64,000 nucleotides of DNA from positions 1,054,001-1,118,000 of the forward strand of contig OZ241742.1 of assembly GCA_965200955.1 (NCBI GenBank), given 5' to 3'. Below the pieces are notes generated by a model that did no database searches, was not told the DNA's origin, and saw only the letters and a program-made list of their open reading frames with translations. Source of the stretch: Bin80 sp026708685. GTDB taxonomy: Bacteria > Bacteroidota > Rhodothermia > Rhodothermales > Bin80. The translations under genes were made by a program, and so were the position numbers. Of this stretch, positions 55,967 through 64,000 are shown piece after piece; position 1 is the stretch's first letter, and each line of letters starts with the position of its first letter.

Positions 55967-56929
55967 ATGGCACAAAATCTTAATCTTCATGCTGCTAAGC
56001 GTGGAAAAAAGGACGAGTTCTATACACAGTTGACAGATATTGAGAATGAACTGTACCATTACAGATATCATTTCAAAGACAAGGTTGTCTACTGCAATTG
56101 TGATGATCCACGGGTGAGCAACTTCTTCAGATTCTTTTCCAAGCAGTTTGAGTTTTATGAGCTCAAGAAGCTGATTACTACTTGCTATAAAAATCAGCAG
56201 CCAGATTTGTTTTCATCGCACGATTCGGAGAGGGCAGTCTATCTGGAGTACGAGGGAGACCAGGATGGTAACAATCGACCAGATTCTCATGAAATCAATG
56301 TAAGGCATCTGCAAGGAGATGGAGATTTTCGCAGTCAAGAGTGTATTGAGCTGCTAAAACAGGCAGATATAGTGGTAACCAATCCACCTTTCTCATTGTT
56401 TAGAGAATATGTTGCTCAGCTGATGAAATACGACAAGAAGTTCTTGATCATCGGCCACCAAAATGTGATTACCTACAAAGAGATCTTCCCTTTGATCAAA
56501 GATAACAAGATTTGGTTAGGTTATGGCTTCAAGGGGGGGGCTGGGCATTTTATTAGTCGATATGAGGATTATGCTACAGCGACTGACAGGAAAGAAGGAA
56601 TGATCCGAGTTTCTGGCGTTCATTGGTTTACGAATCTTCCGCATCAGAAGCGTAATGAGGAATTAATTTTGTACAAAAAATACTCTTCTGACGAGTATCC
56701 CAACTATGATAATTACGATATTATAGATGTGAGTAAAACAAAGGAAATCCCTGAAAATTGGAAAGGGCTTATGGGAGTTCCAATCACATTTCTTGATAAA
56801 TACAACCCTGAGCAATTTGAGATATTGGGGATAGCTAATAGTGCAAGATGGATAGGCCATGAGTGTTTCACAATGATTAATGGGCGTAAAATATATAATC
56901 GTATTATCATTCGTAACAAACAACTGTAG
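55967..56929 (+). CDS. EcoRI-type adenine DNA methyltransferase, copy 2
   Basis: 320 residues, complete. Same family plan as the copy at 15042: KRGKKDEFYTQLTDIENEL, VVYCNCDDPRVSNFF, GDFRSQECIELL, catalytic motif DIVVTNPPFS, VHWFTNLPHQKRNEE, and the end YNRIIIRNKQL. Relative to copy 1 it has a ten-residue longer loop after LEYEGDQDGNNRP. Bases 55976-56537 are identical to the truncated third copy that follows. It is probably the modification enzyme for the broken nuclease gene at 57686. Confidence 0.92.
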   Translation: MAQNLNLHAAKRGKKDEFYTQLTDIENELYHYRYHFKDKVVYCNCDDPRVSNFFRFFSKQFEFYELKKLITTCYKNQQPDLFSSHDSERAVYLEYEGDQDGNNRPDSHEINVRHLQGDGDFRSQECIELLKQADIVVTNPPFSLFREYVAQLMKYDKKFLIIGHQNVITYKEIFPLIKDNKIWLGYGFKGGAGHFISRYEDYATATDRKEGMIRVSGVHWFTNLPHQKRNEELILYKKYSSDEYPNYDNYDIIDVSKTKEIPENWKGLMGVPITFLDKYNPEQFEILGIANSARWIGHECFTMINGRKIYNRIIIRNKQL

Positions 56930-57006
56930 ATACTATTACGTATCTTTGACGAAATCGGTTCTTACTAACATTGACCATTAAACGTTTTAATTTACTTTCG
57001 TATCCT

Positions 57007-57680
57007 ATGGTATATAATCTTAATCTTCATGCTGCTAAGCGTGGAAAAAAGGACGAGTTCTATACACAGTTGACAGATATTGAGAATGAACTGTACCATT
57101 ACAGATATCATTTCAAAGACAAGGTTGTCTACTGCAATTGTGATGATCCACGGGTGAGCAACTTCTTCAGATTCTTTTCCAAGCAGTTTGAGTTTTATGA
57201 GCTCAAGAAGCTGATTACTACTTGCTATAAAAATCAGCAGCCAGATTTGTTTTCATCGCACGATTCGGAGAGGGCAGTCTATCTGGAGTACGAGGGAGAC
57301 CAGGATGGTAACAATCGACCAGATTCTCATGAAATCAATGTAAGGCATCTGCAAGGAGATGGAGATTTTCGCAGTCAAGAGTGTATTGAGCTGCTAAAAC
57401 AGGCAGATATAGTGGTAACCAATCCACCTTTCTCATTGTTTAGAGAATATGTTGCTCAGCTGATGAAATACGACAAGAAGTTCTTGATCATCGGCCACCA
57501 AAATGTGATTACCTACAAAGAGATCTTCCCTTTGATCAAAGATAACAAGATTTGGTTAGGTTATGGCTTCAAGGGGGACTCCCTACCATTTTACCAAATT
57601 TTTTAGCTCAAAAACAGTTAAAAATTGAAGCACGAAAAGATCCATATGCCCGCATTATCATCCGCAATAAACAACTCATT
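57007..57680 (+). pseudogene. EcoRI-type methyltransferase, copy 3, internal deletion
   Basis: The first ~190 residues (57016-57577) are base-for-base identical to copy 2, through NPPFS and YGFKG, then the frame runs into a different sequence and stops at 57606. A different C-terminal remnant (KIEARKDPYARIIIRNKQLI, about 57621-57680) follows in another frame. The simplest reading is that a diverged third gene was overwritten at its 5' part by copy 2 while its middle (~350 bp) was lost. It retains motif IV but lacks the target-recognition half, so activity is unlikely. Confidence 0.88.
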
Positions 57681-57685
57681 TGAAA

Positions 57686-58811
57686 ATGGAAATTCATAAG
57701 CACGACATCACGATTAGAGATATCATTGAAGGGTATCATGACGATGGAAATGGACAAGTCATCGGATATGGTGGAATGTTGAATATTCGCCCACCGTATC
57801 AGAGAGAATATATATGACGGTAAAAAGGATTTTCAGGAAGCCCTCATCCAGTCAGTATATTTTGGTCGGCCCGTCAATTTGATCTACTTTGCAAAGGCAA
57901 AGGACAGTGACTACGATTATGAGTTATTGGATGGACAACAGCGTATCGTCACCATCTGCAAATTCATTAAAGAGAGAAAGTTCAGTATGACACTACAGGA
58001 TGGCGATGTCCAATACTGGCATGGATTATCGGCCAAAGATCAAAAACGGATTCTTGATTATGAGCTTCATGTCCATGTTTGTGAAGGCGATCCTGATGAG
58101 CTGTTGAAGTGGTTCAAGACCATCAATACTGGTGCAAAAGAACTATCTGATCAAGAACTGAGAAACTCCATTTACAACGGTTCGTGGGTTACATCAGCAA
58201 AATTTTATTTTACAAAGAAAGGAGGACAGGCGGAAAAATGTAGCACATATATGGGAGGAAGAAGAGATCGTCAGGAACATCTTGAGCGGATACTGCAGTG
58301 GGAAACGGGTAGTTCCAAAGACAAAGTCATCTGTGACTATATGGCAAAACACAGAAAGGATGTTAATGCTAAACCACTTTGGAATTACTTTGGTGAGGTC
58401 AAGAACTGGATTGACCGATTATTTAATCCGCATACATCTATGCGTCAGGTCAACTGGGGAGTACTGCACCGAATCTATCGGGAGCGAGAATTTGATACCG
58501 AGCACACGCGGATGGTTGCAACAAAACTCATTAACGATGATGAAGTGCAAAAGAAAAGCGGAGTTTATGAGTATGTTCTGGGTGGTGAAATCACTGAGTC
58601 CCTCCTGAATCTTCGGACATTTGATGATAAAATGAAATTCCGAGTCTATGCCAGACAGGATGGAAAATGTAAAATTTGCGGGGTGGAGATTAAAAAACAT
58701 GAAGCACATGCAGATCACATCAAGCCTTGGTCCAAGGGGGGCAAAACAGAAGAGCAGAATTGTCAAGTCTTATGTGCACCATGTAATCTGCACAAGGGAG
58801 CACGAGGATGA
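57686..58811 (+). pseudogene. DUF262-HNH nuclease gene, broken in a TA repeat
   Basis: The gene begins MEIHKHDITIRDIIEGYHDD (ATG 57686), six bases after the methylase remnant, and contains the DUF262 start RPPYQREYI. At about 57810-57819 a run of TA units is one unit short of what keeps the frame open, giving a TGA; a two-base insertion restores YDGKKDFQEALIQSVY and joins the downstream 310-codon frame (57879-58811). That part has DUF262 segments LLDGQQRIVTI and FKTINTGAKEL and a complete HNH motif with CKICGVEI, ADHIKPWSKGG and CAPCNLHKG. DUF262-HNH proteins are DNA nucleases; next to EcoRI-type methylases it may be the restriction partner (inference). Slipped-strand switching or decay both fit. 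Confidence 0.82.
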
Positions 58812-58851
58812 ATGTCTATCACCTCCAGTATTTTGAATAAATCAAACAGTG

Positions 58852-58948
58852 GAGCCATTTGCAAAACCTACCCGCCAATTCAAAAAATGCACCAAGGGTG
58901 CTCCAGGGCAATATTTCTGCTGAAACGCTGAGGTTTTGCAAAAGCCTC
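58852..58948. mobile_element. Miniature inverted-repeat element, copy C
   Basis: 97 bp with ends GAGCCATTTGCAAAACCT and, complemented, GAGGCTTTTGCAAAACCT (16 of 18 match). Direct duplication AGTG on both sides (58848-58851, 58949-58952). Interior block CAGGGCAATATTTCT is identical to copy A. It lies 40 bp after the HNH gene. Confidence 0.85.
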
Positions 58949-59130
58949 AGTGTATTGTAGATTTTGGATATAATGGACGAGTCACAGGTTCGCAATTTGT
59001 AGTGTATATTTTCGCAGTGATGTGTTTCCTTTTTTCAAGGAATAATGGCTTAGAGCACAATATGAGAGGTATTATATACATTTTGAGTTCTCATTCAAGC
59101 ATGAATTTTGTATTCTAATTGTACGTTCCC

Positions 59131-59559
59131 GTGTGCCACGTAAATAAATTTGGAGGTAAGCAATGACTTAGCCGACGAAATATTGTAACTGTATAAGGGA
59201 TGGAGGTAGGTCCTCTACAATCGCTGTACAGGCGGGGGTTGTAAACCACCCACAGCTGCGACATTTAAGAGGTGTCGTGGTAAGCGTGTTGGGAAAAGGT
59301 AGGGTTAGAAATCTATCAGGTGAGAATCGCAGAGTCGAATGTAAATGAACCATTGATGACGTGTCGGAAAGATATAGACGAGAGTCAAAACCAAGGTAGG
59401 GGAATAATCTTGGGACAAGGTTGGCGGCTACCTGCTTACTGGCCAACTGGCCTCCGGCATATAGATGGCGAGAATGCGACTCGGGCCCTTATATGAATTG
59501 AGAGGTTCATGTACGGTTCTGTGAGGGCCGGGGGGTGAAATTCCCCCAGGCTACTTGAC
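59131..59559 (+). ncRNA. ORF-less group II intron-like RNA
   Basis: 429 bases starting GTGTGCC (the group II 5' consensus GUGYG) and ending CTACTTGAC (AY end). The 3' part has the domain V/VI wording GAGAGGTTCATGTACGG, then TTCTGTGAGGGCC, and a domain VI stem GGGGGTGAAATTCCCCC with a nearby unpaired A in CTACTTGAC. The distal strand of the domain V helix is GGGCCCTTATATGAA; it pairs imperfectly, so catalysis may be impaired. No reverse transcriptase gene is inside. The right junction falls exactly between codons of the minus-strand gene next door, whose reading frame can be continued past the left junction. Confidence 0.7.
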
Positions 59560-60675
59560 ATGCCCAACTTCATGGCTCCTTCTTTTTGACGATAGATGAA
59601 TCAAATCGTCCTGTAACTTGAATAATGTTCCACCATTGGGGGAAATCACATTAAACCAATTTTCAACATCATTACGATGCTCACTAAACCAGTCCTGTAA
59701 TATTTGATCGGCATGGATATCCATAAGGACTTTCGTAAATCGATTTACTCCCCTTTCTCCAGTGTAACTCTTGGAGAAAGCTTCATTGACTGGTTGTAAT
59801 TTTGGGGATGGTGCAAGAAGAAGGTCATTAACAAATCTGCAGATTCCCTCATCTGTTAAAAATAAGAGCCAATCATACGATTGAGACAGAATACGAAGTT
59901 CTTTGTTCTGACTGTCTGCCGTAAACCAATTTCCATGATTACTGACTACTCCGACGGTAACAATAAAATCCTGTAAAATGTCTTCTTCCTGAATTAATTG
60001 ATTAAGAAGAGTATCGTAGGGACCAGTGCGAAGATTACCATCTTTGTTTTCAATGAGACCATGAATTTCTCCGCTTCGCAGACGTATTTTCTGGAGAGAG
60101 GAAACCGAGCGAGCAACATATGCTCCCTGTTTAGCCTTTTCAATCGTTTGTGGTCCCTTCCGCATTCCTTCTTCAATACCAACACGTTTACATTCCACAA
60201 TCGCAAAAGGCTGTACATTTAATTGACAAACCACTACGCTGTTTGAAAAATTTTCAAGGTTCGCGACCACCAAGTGTGACTCTTCATTGACTAGTACAGC
60301 TGCATTACGCTTAACGTCTTTGGTAGTAAGAAGTTGAACTTGTTTAACAGGGCTATCCCTCAGAGCCGGTAAACTTCGTTGAATTTTAATACCTGTGATC
60401 GGTGGTGAGAGTGGTGATATATCAATCTGATTACGTGCATGGACTGCATGTAATGAAAATTCAACATTGTGCTCTATCGTAGGATTGGCGAACTCTGATA
60501 CATGCCTCTCTATTACAGTATTATCAGAAAGCCCCCAAGTTCTTAAAGCATAATAAGTTACAACCTCTACAAGGGTTCCCAAAGCTCGCCCCGATGCTTT
60601 CTTGGGAGCTCTGGCATAGGAAAAAACAGAGTCTGCAAGCACCTTTTGAAGTGCATCAATAGAATCATATCTCAT
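59551..60675 (-). CDS. Putative PD-(D/E)xK-type nuclease, 3' end altered by the intron
   Basis: 374 residues as annotated. No named family is recognised. Residues ~150-190 read PFAIVECKRVGIEEGMRKGP, an ExK-type motif after a hydrophobic strand, and GTLVEVVTYYALRTWGL near the N-terminus could supply the metal-binding Glu, as in restriction nucleases (inference). The last codons GHVK-stop extend into the intron-like RNA: skipping 59131-59559 gives instead GH followed by GNVQLEYKIHA and a stop. Because the intron is on the opposite strand it cannot splice from this mRNA. It lies alone near damaged restriction genes, with no methylase adjacent. Confidence 0.55.
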   Translation of the reverse strand: MRYDSIDALQKVLADSVFSYARAPKKASGRALGTLVEVVTYYALRTWGLSDNTVIERHVSEFANPTIEHNVEFSLHAVHARNQIDISPLSPPITGIKIQRSLPALRDSPVKQVQLLTTKDVKRNAAVLVNEESHLVVANLENFSNSVVVCQLNVQPFAIVECKRVGIEEGMRKGPQTIEKAKQGAYVARSVSSLQKIRLRSGEIHGLIENKDGNLRTGPYDTLLNQLIQEEDILQDFIVTVGVVSNHGNWFTADSQNKELRILSQSYDWLLFLTDEGICRFVNDLLLAPSPKLQPVNEAFSKSYTGERGVNRFTKVLMDIHADQILQDWFSEHRNDVENWFNVISPNGGTLFKLQDDLIHLSSKRRSHEVGHVK

Positions 60676-61078
60676 AGGAGTTAGGGAGGTTTTTGAATAA
60701 CGCTTGTAACGGTTTCAAGGTTTGATTAGTTTCTGAGTGAGATATTCTTTTTATGTGGAGATATAGGCAAAATCGGCTTGTTCCTGTAGTTGTATGGTAT
60801 TGCTTCGAAAACATGTTAACTGACATATTGAAATCCAAGTAGATCATTGCATGTATCATGATACACAGGTGCATATTTATACTGAACCACTCGGATACTT
60901 TTGACATTTACCTAAAGAATTTTACAGCAAATACGGAGATCATTCGAGATATGAAAGACACTTGATTCAGACCATCATTTATAGGAGTGAACACTTGAAT
61001 AAATCATTCAGAAAGGTTATCAAGGATCTCCCAACTTCGTAGAGCATGTCTGAAGATACTCAAAAAATCCAGAACCAC
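60676..61078. other. Intergenic stretch without a gene
   Basis: 403 bp, no credible gene. GTATCATGATAC is a 12-base palindrome near 60853-60864. Confidence 0.3.
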
Positions 61079-62074
61079 TTATTTCTTTCGAGTGATCACA
61101 TACTGACTCAGAGCATGCATGGCTCTACGAGACTCCGATTCAGGAAACGAACGAAGCAGAGATTGTGCAGATTTGACATGCTCCTCCATCCGTTGCTGTG
61201 CATAGAGTAAGCCGCCCGTTGACTCAACGAACTCATAGATCGTCTGACGATTTTGCCGACTCTTCCTGCCTTTGCGTATAATGTTGAGAATTCTCTGACG
61301 GTCGGATGAATCGGCTACTTCAAGTGCATGGATCAATGGAAGGGTCACCAGTTTCTTCTGAATGTCAGCACCCGTAGGTTTGCCTACTTCCTGAGTTCCA
61401 TAATCAAATAAGTCATCCCTAATCTGAAAAGCCAACCCTAACTGTTCGCCAAACTCTCCCATGGACTGAAGACTTTCGGGATCTGCATCAGCACTTAAGG
61501 CTCCACATCGCGTGCACGCAGAGATCAAGGAAGCCGTCTTGTCTGAAATGATCTTGTAGTAGGATGCTTCATCCACATCCATGCTACGAGCACGTTGTAC
61601 CTGCCGAAGTTCTCCCTCACTCATGCGTTTCACTGCATTACTGAGCACCCGAAGCAAATCAAAGTCATCATGATCCAAGGCTAACAGCAAGCCTCGACTT
61701 AAAAAATAGTCTCCGAGTAGAACAGCGACTTTATTACCCCATAAAGCGTTGATGGAGAATACCCCGCGCCGTTTTTCTGATTCATCAACCACATCGTCAT
61801 GGACTAAAGTTGCCGTGTGAAGAAGCTCCACAAGGGCGGCGGCACGATAACTACGTTCACGAACACCACCGCAGGTTTTTGCAGTCAAGAGCACCAGTAA
61901 GGGTCGAATTCGCTTTCCTTTTTGACGCAGAAAATATCGAACGACCATGTTTAAGAGACCATGTTCTACCTTGACAGCCTCTTTGAAGTGATGAGAGAAT
62001 TCCTCTAGATCCTTCTTTACTACGGACTGAAAATCTCGCAATGCAATCTTCGGAGGGGTAGAATCTTTATCCAT
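61079..62074 (-). CDS. Polyprenyl diphosphate synthase
   Basis: 331 residues, the length of octaprenyl/heptaprenyl synthases (IspB type). The first Asp-rich motif is HDDVVDESEKRRG (Asp93, Asp94, Asp97), the second FQIRDDLFDYG (about 218-228), with KGKRIRPLL (52-60) for the isopentenyl site. It makes the long-chain prenyl tail of menaquinone or ubiquinone. The intact gene supplied the 3' duplicate seen at 54827-55083. It is followed upstream (to the right) by the BtuC/BtuF pair on the same strand, 71 bp away. Confidence 0.93.
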   Translation of the reverse strand: MDKDSTPPKIALRDFQSVVKKDLEEFSHHFKEAVKVEHGLLNMVVRYFLRQKGKRIRPLLVLLTAKTCGGVRERSYRAAALVELLHTATLVHDDVVDESEKRRGVFSINALWGNKVAVLLGDYFLSRGLLLALDHDDFDLLRVLSNAVKRMSEGELRQVQRARSMDVDEASYYKIISDKTASLISACTRCGALSADADPESLQSMGEFGEQLGLAFQIRDDLFDYGTQEVGKPTGADIQKKLVTLPLIHALEVADSSDRQRILNIIRKGRKSRQNRQTIYEFVESTGGLLYAQQRMEEHVKSAQSLLRSFPESESRRAMHALSQYVITRKK

Positions 62075-62145
62075 TCAGTTCAACGGAAGGGAGCTGACAG
62101 TGAGCAGGGATCTGATTACCTACAACGATCAAAGACATAGATTAA

Positions 62146-63162
62146 TTAACCAAAATGATGTTGTTTTTTGTGGAGCAGGATCAGGAAAAAAGGCACGCCA
62201 CAGAGTGCTGTTACAATTCCGACGGGTAATTGTGCATTTGGTAGAATCATTCGAGCGGCTACATCGGCCCATAACATAAAAACTGCACCCCCTATGAAGC
62301 TTGCCGGGATGACTTTCCGATGAGTGACCCCAGTAAACGAACGAACTGCATGAGGAACAATCAGCCCTACAAACCCTATGGCTCCGCTGGCTGCTACAAT
62401 GGATCCAGTGACTAACGAGGCAAGAACAATCAAAATCCGTTTCATGGATTCAACAGCAACCCCCAATGAATGGGCAGACTCATCACCAGTGAGCATTCCG
62501 TCTAACGGCCTTGATAGAATCATCAGTACAACGAGACCAATCGATACAGCAATAGTGGGCCAGACGAGCGTTGACCACTGGGCTAAATGAAACGAGCCCA
62601 GTAACCAAAAAAGGACAGATCGAAGCCGGTCGGGCTCTGGTGAAGACAGGGTGATGAAAGATGTCAGTGCACCCATCAGGGATGCAATTGCAACGCCTGC
62701 AAGGAGTAGCCGTGATACAGAAATTCGCCCGCGGCTACCAGCCACACTGTATACAATAATGATCGCACATAACCCACCAAGAAATGCAGCAAGCGGCATG
62801 GAGAGAGCTTTGGAGAAGAGTGGGGGTAAAAAACCCAGGTAAAACAGGGAGGCTCCAGCAGTTGCTCCACCAGAAATTCCAAGAATGTAAGGCTCCGCTA
62901 AAGGGTTACGTACGAGGGTCTGCATCGCAGCCCCAATCATGGCTAGGCCACCACCAACGATGAAAGCGAGGAGAGTGCGCGGAAAACGAAGGTTCCACAC
63001 AATGCGGTCGTCAATGGGATCTGGGGGAGATCCAAGCCCAAAGGACGCATGATACCAAAGGACCTGCAGGGCATCTGTAACGGAAACTTCCCGTCCCAAA
63101 CTGACAGAAAAGAAAACGCTGATCAGTGCTATGAATACAAGCAGGAAGGTCCATCGATTCAT
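62146..63162 (-). CDS. FecCD/BtuC-type ABC permease
   Basis: 338 residues with about nine hydrophobic spans. Signature segments: LRFPRTLLAFIVGGGLAMIG (about 52-71), NPLAEPYILGISGGATAGAS (about 86-105), SGAIGFVGLIVPHAVR (about 258-273), where it contacts the ATPase. The family imports iron chelates, haem or cobalamin through the inner membrane. Its ATG overlaps the stop of the binding-protein gene by 4 bases (ATGA). No ATPase gene lies downstream here. Confidence 0.92.
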   Translation of the reverse strand: MNRWTFLLVFIALISVFFSVSLGREVSVTDALQVLWYHASFGLGSPPDPIDDRIVWNLRFPRTLLAFIVGGGLAMIGAAMQTLVRNPLAEPYILGISGGATAGASLFYLGFLPPLFSKALSMPLAAFLGGLCAIIIVYSVAGSRGRISVSRLLLAGVAIASLMGALTSFITLSSPEPDRLRSVLFWLLGSFHLAQWSTLVWPTIAVSIGLVVLMILSRPLDGMLTGDESAHSLGVAVESMKRILIVLASLVTGSIVAASGAIGFVGLIVPHAVRSFTGVTHRKVIPASFIGGAVFMLWADVAARMILPNAQLPVGIVTALCGVPFFLILLHKKQHHFG

Positions 63163-64000
63163 GGATTCGACATCATCTCTGGATGGAGGATCTCAGCAAG
63201 AACCCAAGCTCCCTTGACAAGGCGAGGTCCAGGCCCCAGATAATAGTCAGAATTGAGGTTATAGACTCTCCCAGATTCAACAGCTGGTAGAATATCCCAA
63301 GTAGGATGCGCCTCAAGAAGTTGGGAAATCTCAAACTCATCTCCAAAGGTGCCCACAATGACTTCTGGCTTGGAGGTTAATACAAATTCATCGGTTAATA
63401 TGGGGAATCGCAAAGACATGTCTTCAGTAAGACTCTTACCCCCAGCTAAATCAATCATAGCATGAATATAACTTCCCTCGCCAAATGCGTACAGTGTGGT
63501 ATGCTCAATCAAAAATAACACATCGGGTTTGGACTTGATATCCGCTGTGCGTAATTGTAGAAGAGAAAGGGAATCTTCTAACTCAGATGCTCGGTGCGAC
63601 GCGATCATGGATGTACCCAATAGTTCACCAAGATTTCGAATAGATCGAGTTATATCCTCTAAATCGTTAACGACTACAAAAAACACAGGAAGTCCAACCG
63701 ATGCAAACAGATCGGCATCCTTGAGCGTGTTCACTTGCTCGCTTGCAATGATGAGATCTAAGTCAAGCGATACGATTGCCTCAAAATCCATAGGAATCAG
63801 GTTATACTTGGGCAATGAATCAATGGAGGGAGGAAAATCGTCAACAGTGGATACGCCAGCGACCTTGGATCCAGCCCCAGCGGCAAAGACAAGTTCTGTA
63901 ATACTTGGTGCAAGTGGAGCAATTCGCTCAATGGTGGGAGAGACATCAAGGATACGCCCAAGATCGTCTTCAACGGATCGTTCACCAGGCAATTCAGGTG
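63159..64000 (-). CDS. Periplasmic metal-chelate/cobalamin-binding protein, 5' truncated
   Basis: The open frame continues past the right window edge (the TTG at 63992 is only the first start-like codon inside it), so the N-terminus and any signal are missing. Residues RIAPLAPSITELVFAAGAGSKVAGVSTVDDFPP and PKYNLIPMDFEAIVSLDLDLIIA are the first lobe of the BtuF/FecB class; the second lobe has DVLFLIEHTTLYAFGEGSYIHAMIDLAGG. It captures the ligand for the permease downstream. Cobalamin, haem and siderophore are all possible. Confidence 0.9.
   Translation of the reverse strand, partial: PELPGERSVEDDLGRILDVSPTIERIAPLAPSITELVFAAGAGSKVAGVSTVDDFPPSIDSLPKYNLIPMDFEAIVSLDLDLIIASEQVNTLKDADLFASVGLPVFFVVVNDLEDITRSIRNLGELLGTSMIASHRASELEDSLSLLQLRTADIKSKPDVLFLIEHTTLYAFGEGSYIHAMIDLAGGKSLTEDMSLRFPILTDEFVLTSKPEVIVGTFGDEFEISQLLEAHPTWDILPAVESGRVYNLNSDYYLGPGPRLVKGAWVLAEILHPEMMSNP

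Noticed and set aside
55793..56071. 92-codon minus-strand frame overlapping methylase copy 2
   Set aside because: Overlaps the methylase start antisense and has no family features.
60665..60907. 80-codon minus-strand frame upstream of the ExK protein
   Set aside because: Low-complexity, no motifs; overlaps the start of the real gene by a few codons only by chance.

Overview
The window looks like a chromosome segment of a Bacteroidota/Rhodothermota-type bacterium (inference, no search was run). The support is a SusC/SusD pair followed by an FG-GAP/ASPIC lipoprotein, TonB receptors, many short lipoprotein signal sequences, genes without clear Shine-Dalgarno sites, and a BrxA-type bacilliredoxin. 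One tRNA (Ala, GGC anticodon) is present; no rRNA and no CRISPR array was seen.

Housekeeping blocks. 1-2.7 kb: the 3' part of a siderophore-type TonB receptor and an ABC ATPase. 3.5-5.1 kb: an arylsulfotransferase-like lipoprotein. 5.6-12.6 kb: thrA (aspartokinase-homoserine dehydrogenase), dapB, dapA and gyrA in one direction; with dapF at 18 kb these supply lysine/threonine/diaminopimelate synthesis. 16-24 kb: a phosphopantetheinyl transferase, phoH, dapF, a TPR lipoprotein, a trans-sulfuration enzyme, a PpiD-like chaperone, rpmA and rplU. 30-33.6 kb: a fumarylacetoacetase-fold hydrolase, threonine aldolase, greA, an NlpC/P60-like lipoprotein whose catalytic Cys is replaced by Ala, and a bacilliredoxin. 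38.8-48.2 kb: the SusC/SusD/lipoprotein/FG-GAP uptake locus. 61-64 kb: a polyprenyl diphosphate synthase and a BtuC/BtuF-like iron or cobalamin importer cut by the window end.

Accessory blocks are dominated by DNA methylation and restriction genes in various stages of decay. At 24.3-30.2 kb two near-identical ~965-residue N6-adenine methylases with a possible N-terminal nuclease motif lie in tandem; the second carries a one-base frameshift. At 34.5-38.2 kb a type II methylase is followed by its putative endonuclease gene, which is split by an IS1595-family element with a 36-bp perfect terminal repeat and an 8-bp target duplication; removing the element restores one open frame. At 15 kb and 56-57.6 kb there are three EcoRI-type methylase genes (one truncated), the last followed by a DUF262-HNH gene broken in a TA repeat. 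At 59.5-60.7 kb lies a protein with an ExK-type nuclease motif whose 3' end is abutted by an ORF-less group II intron-like RNA.

The mobile layer is nested. An IS1380-family transposase gene (49.1-53.9 kb) is interrupted by a 3.27-kb element carrying a large serine recombinase plus three small genes, and deleting that element restores a 524-codon frame. Next to it lie a formylglycine-generating-enzyme gene truncated at its 3' end, a duplicated 3' piece of the polyprenyl synthase gene, and an IS630 relic. A family of 97-98-bp miniature inverted-repeat elements, each with a 4-bp target duplication, occurs at 3.35, 48.57 and 58.85 kb.
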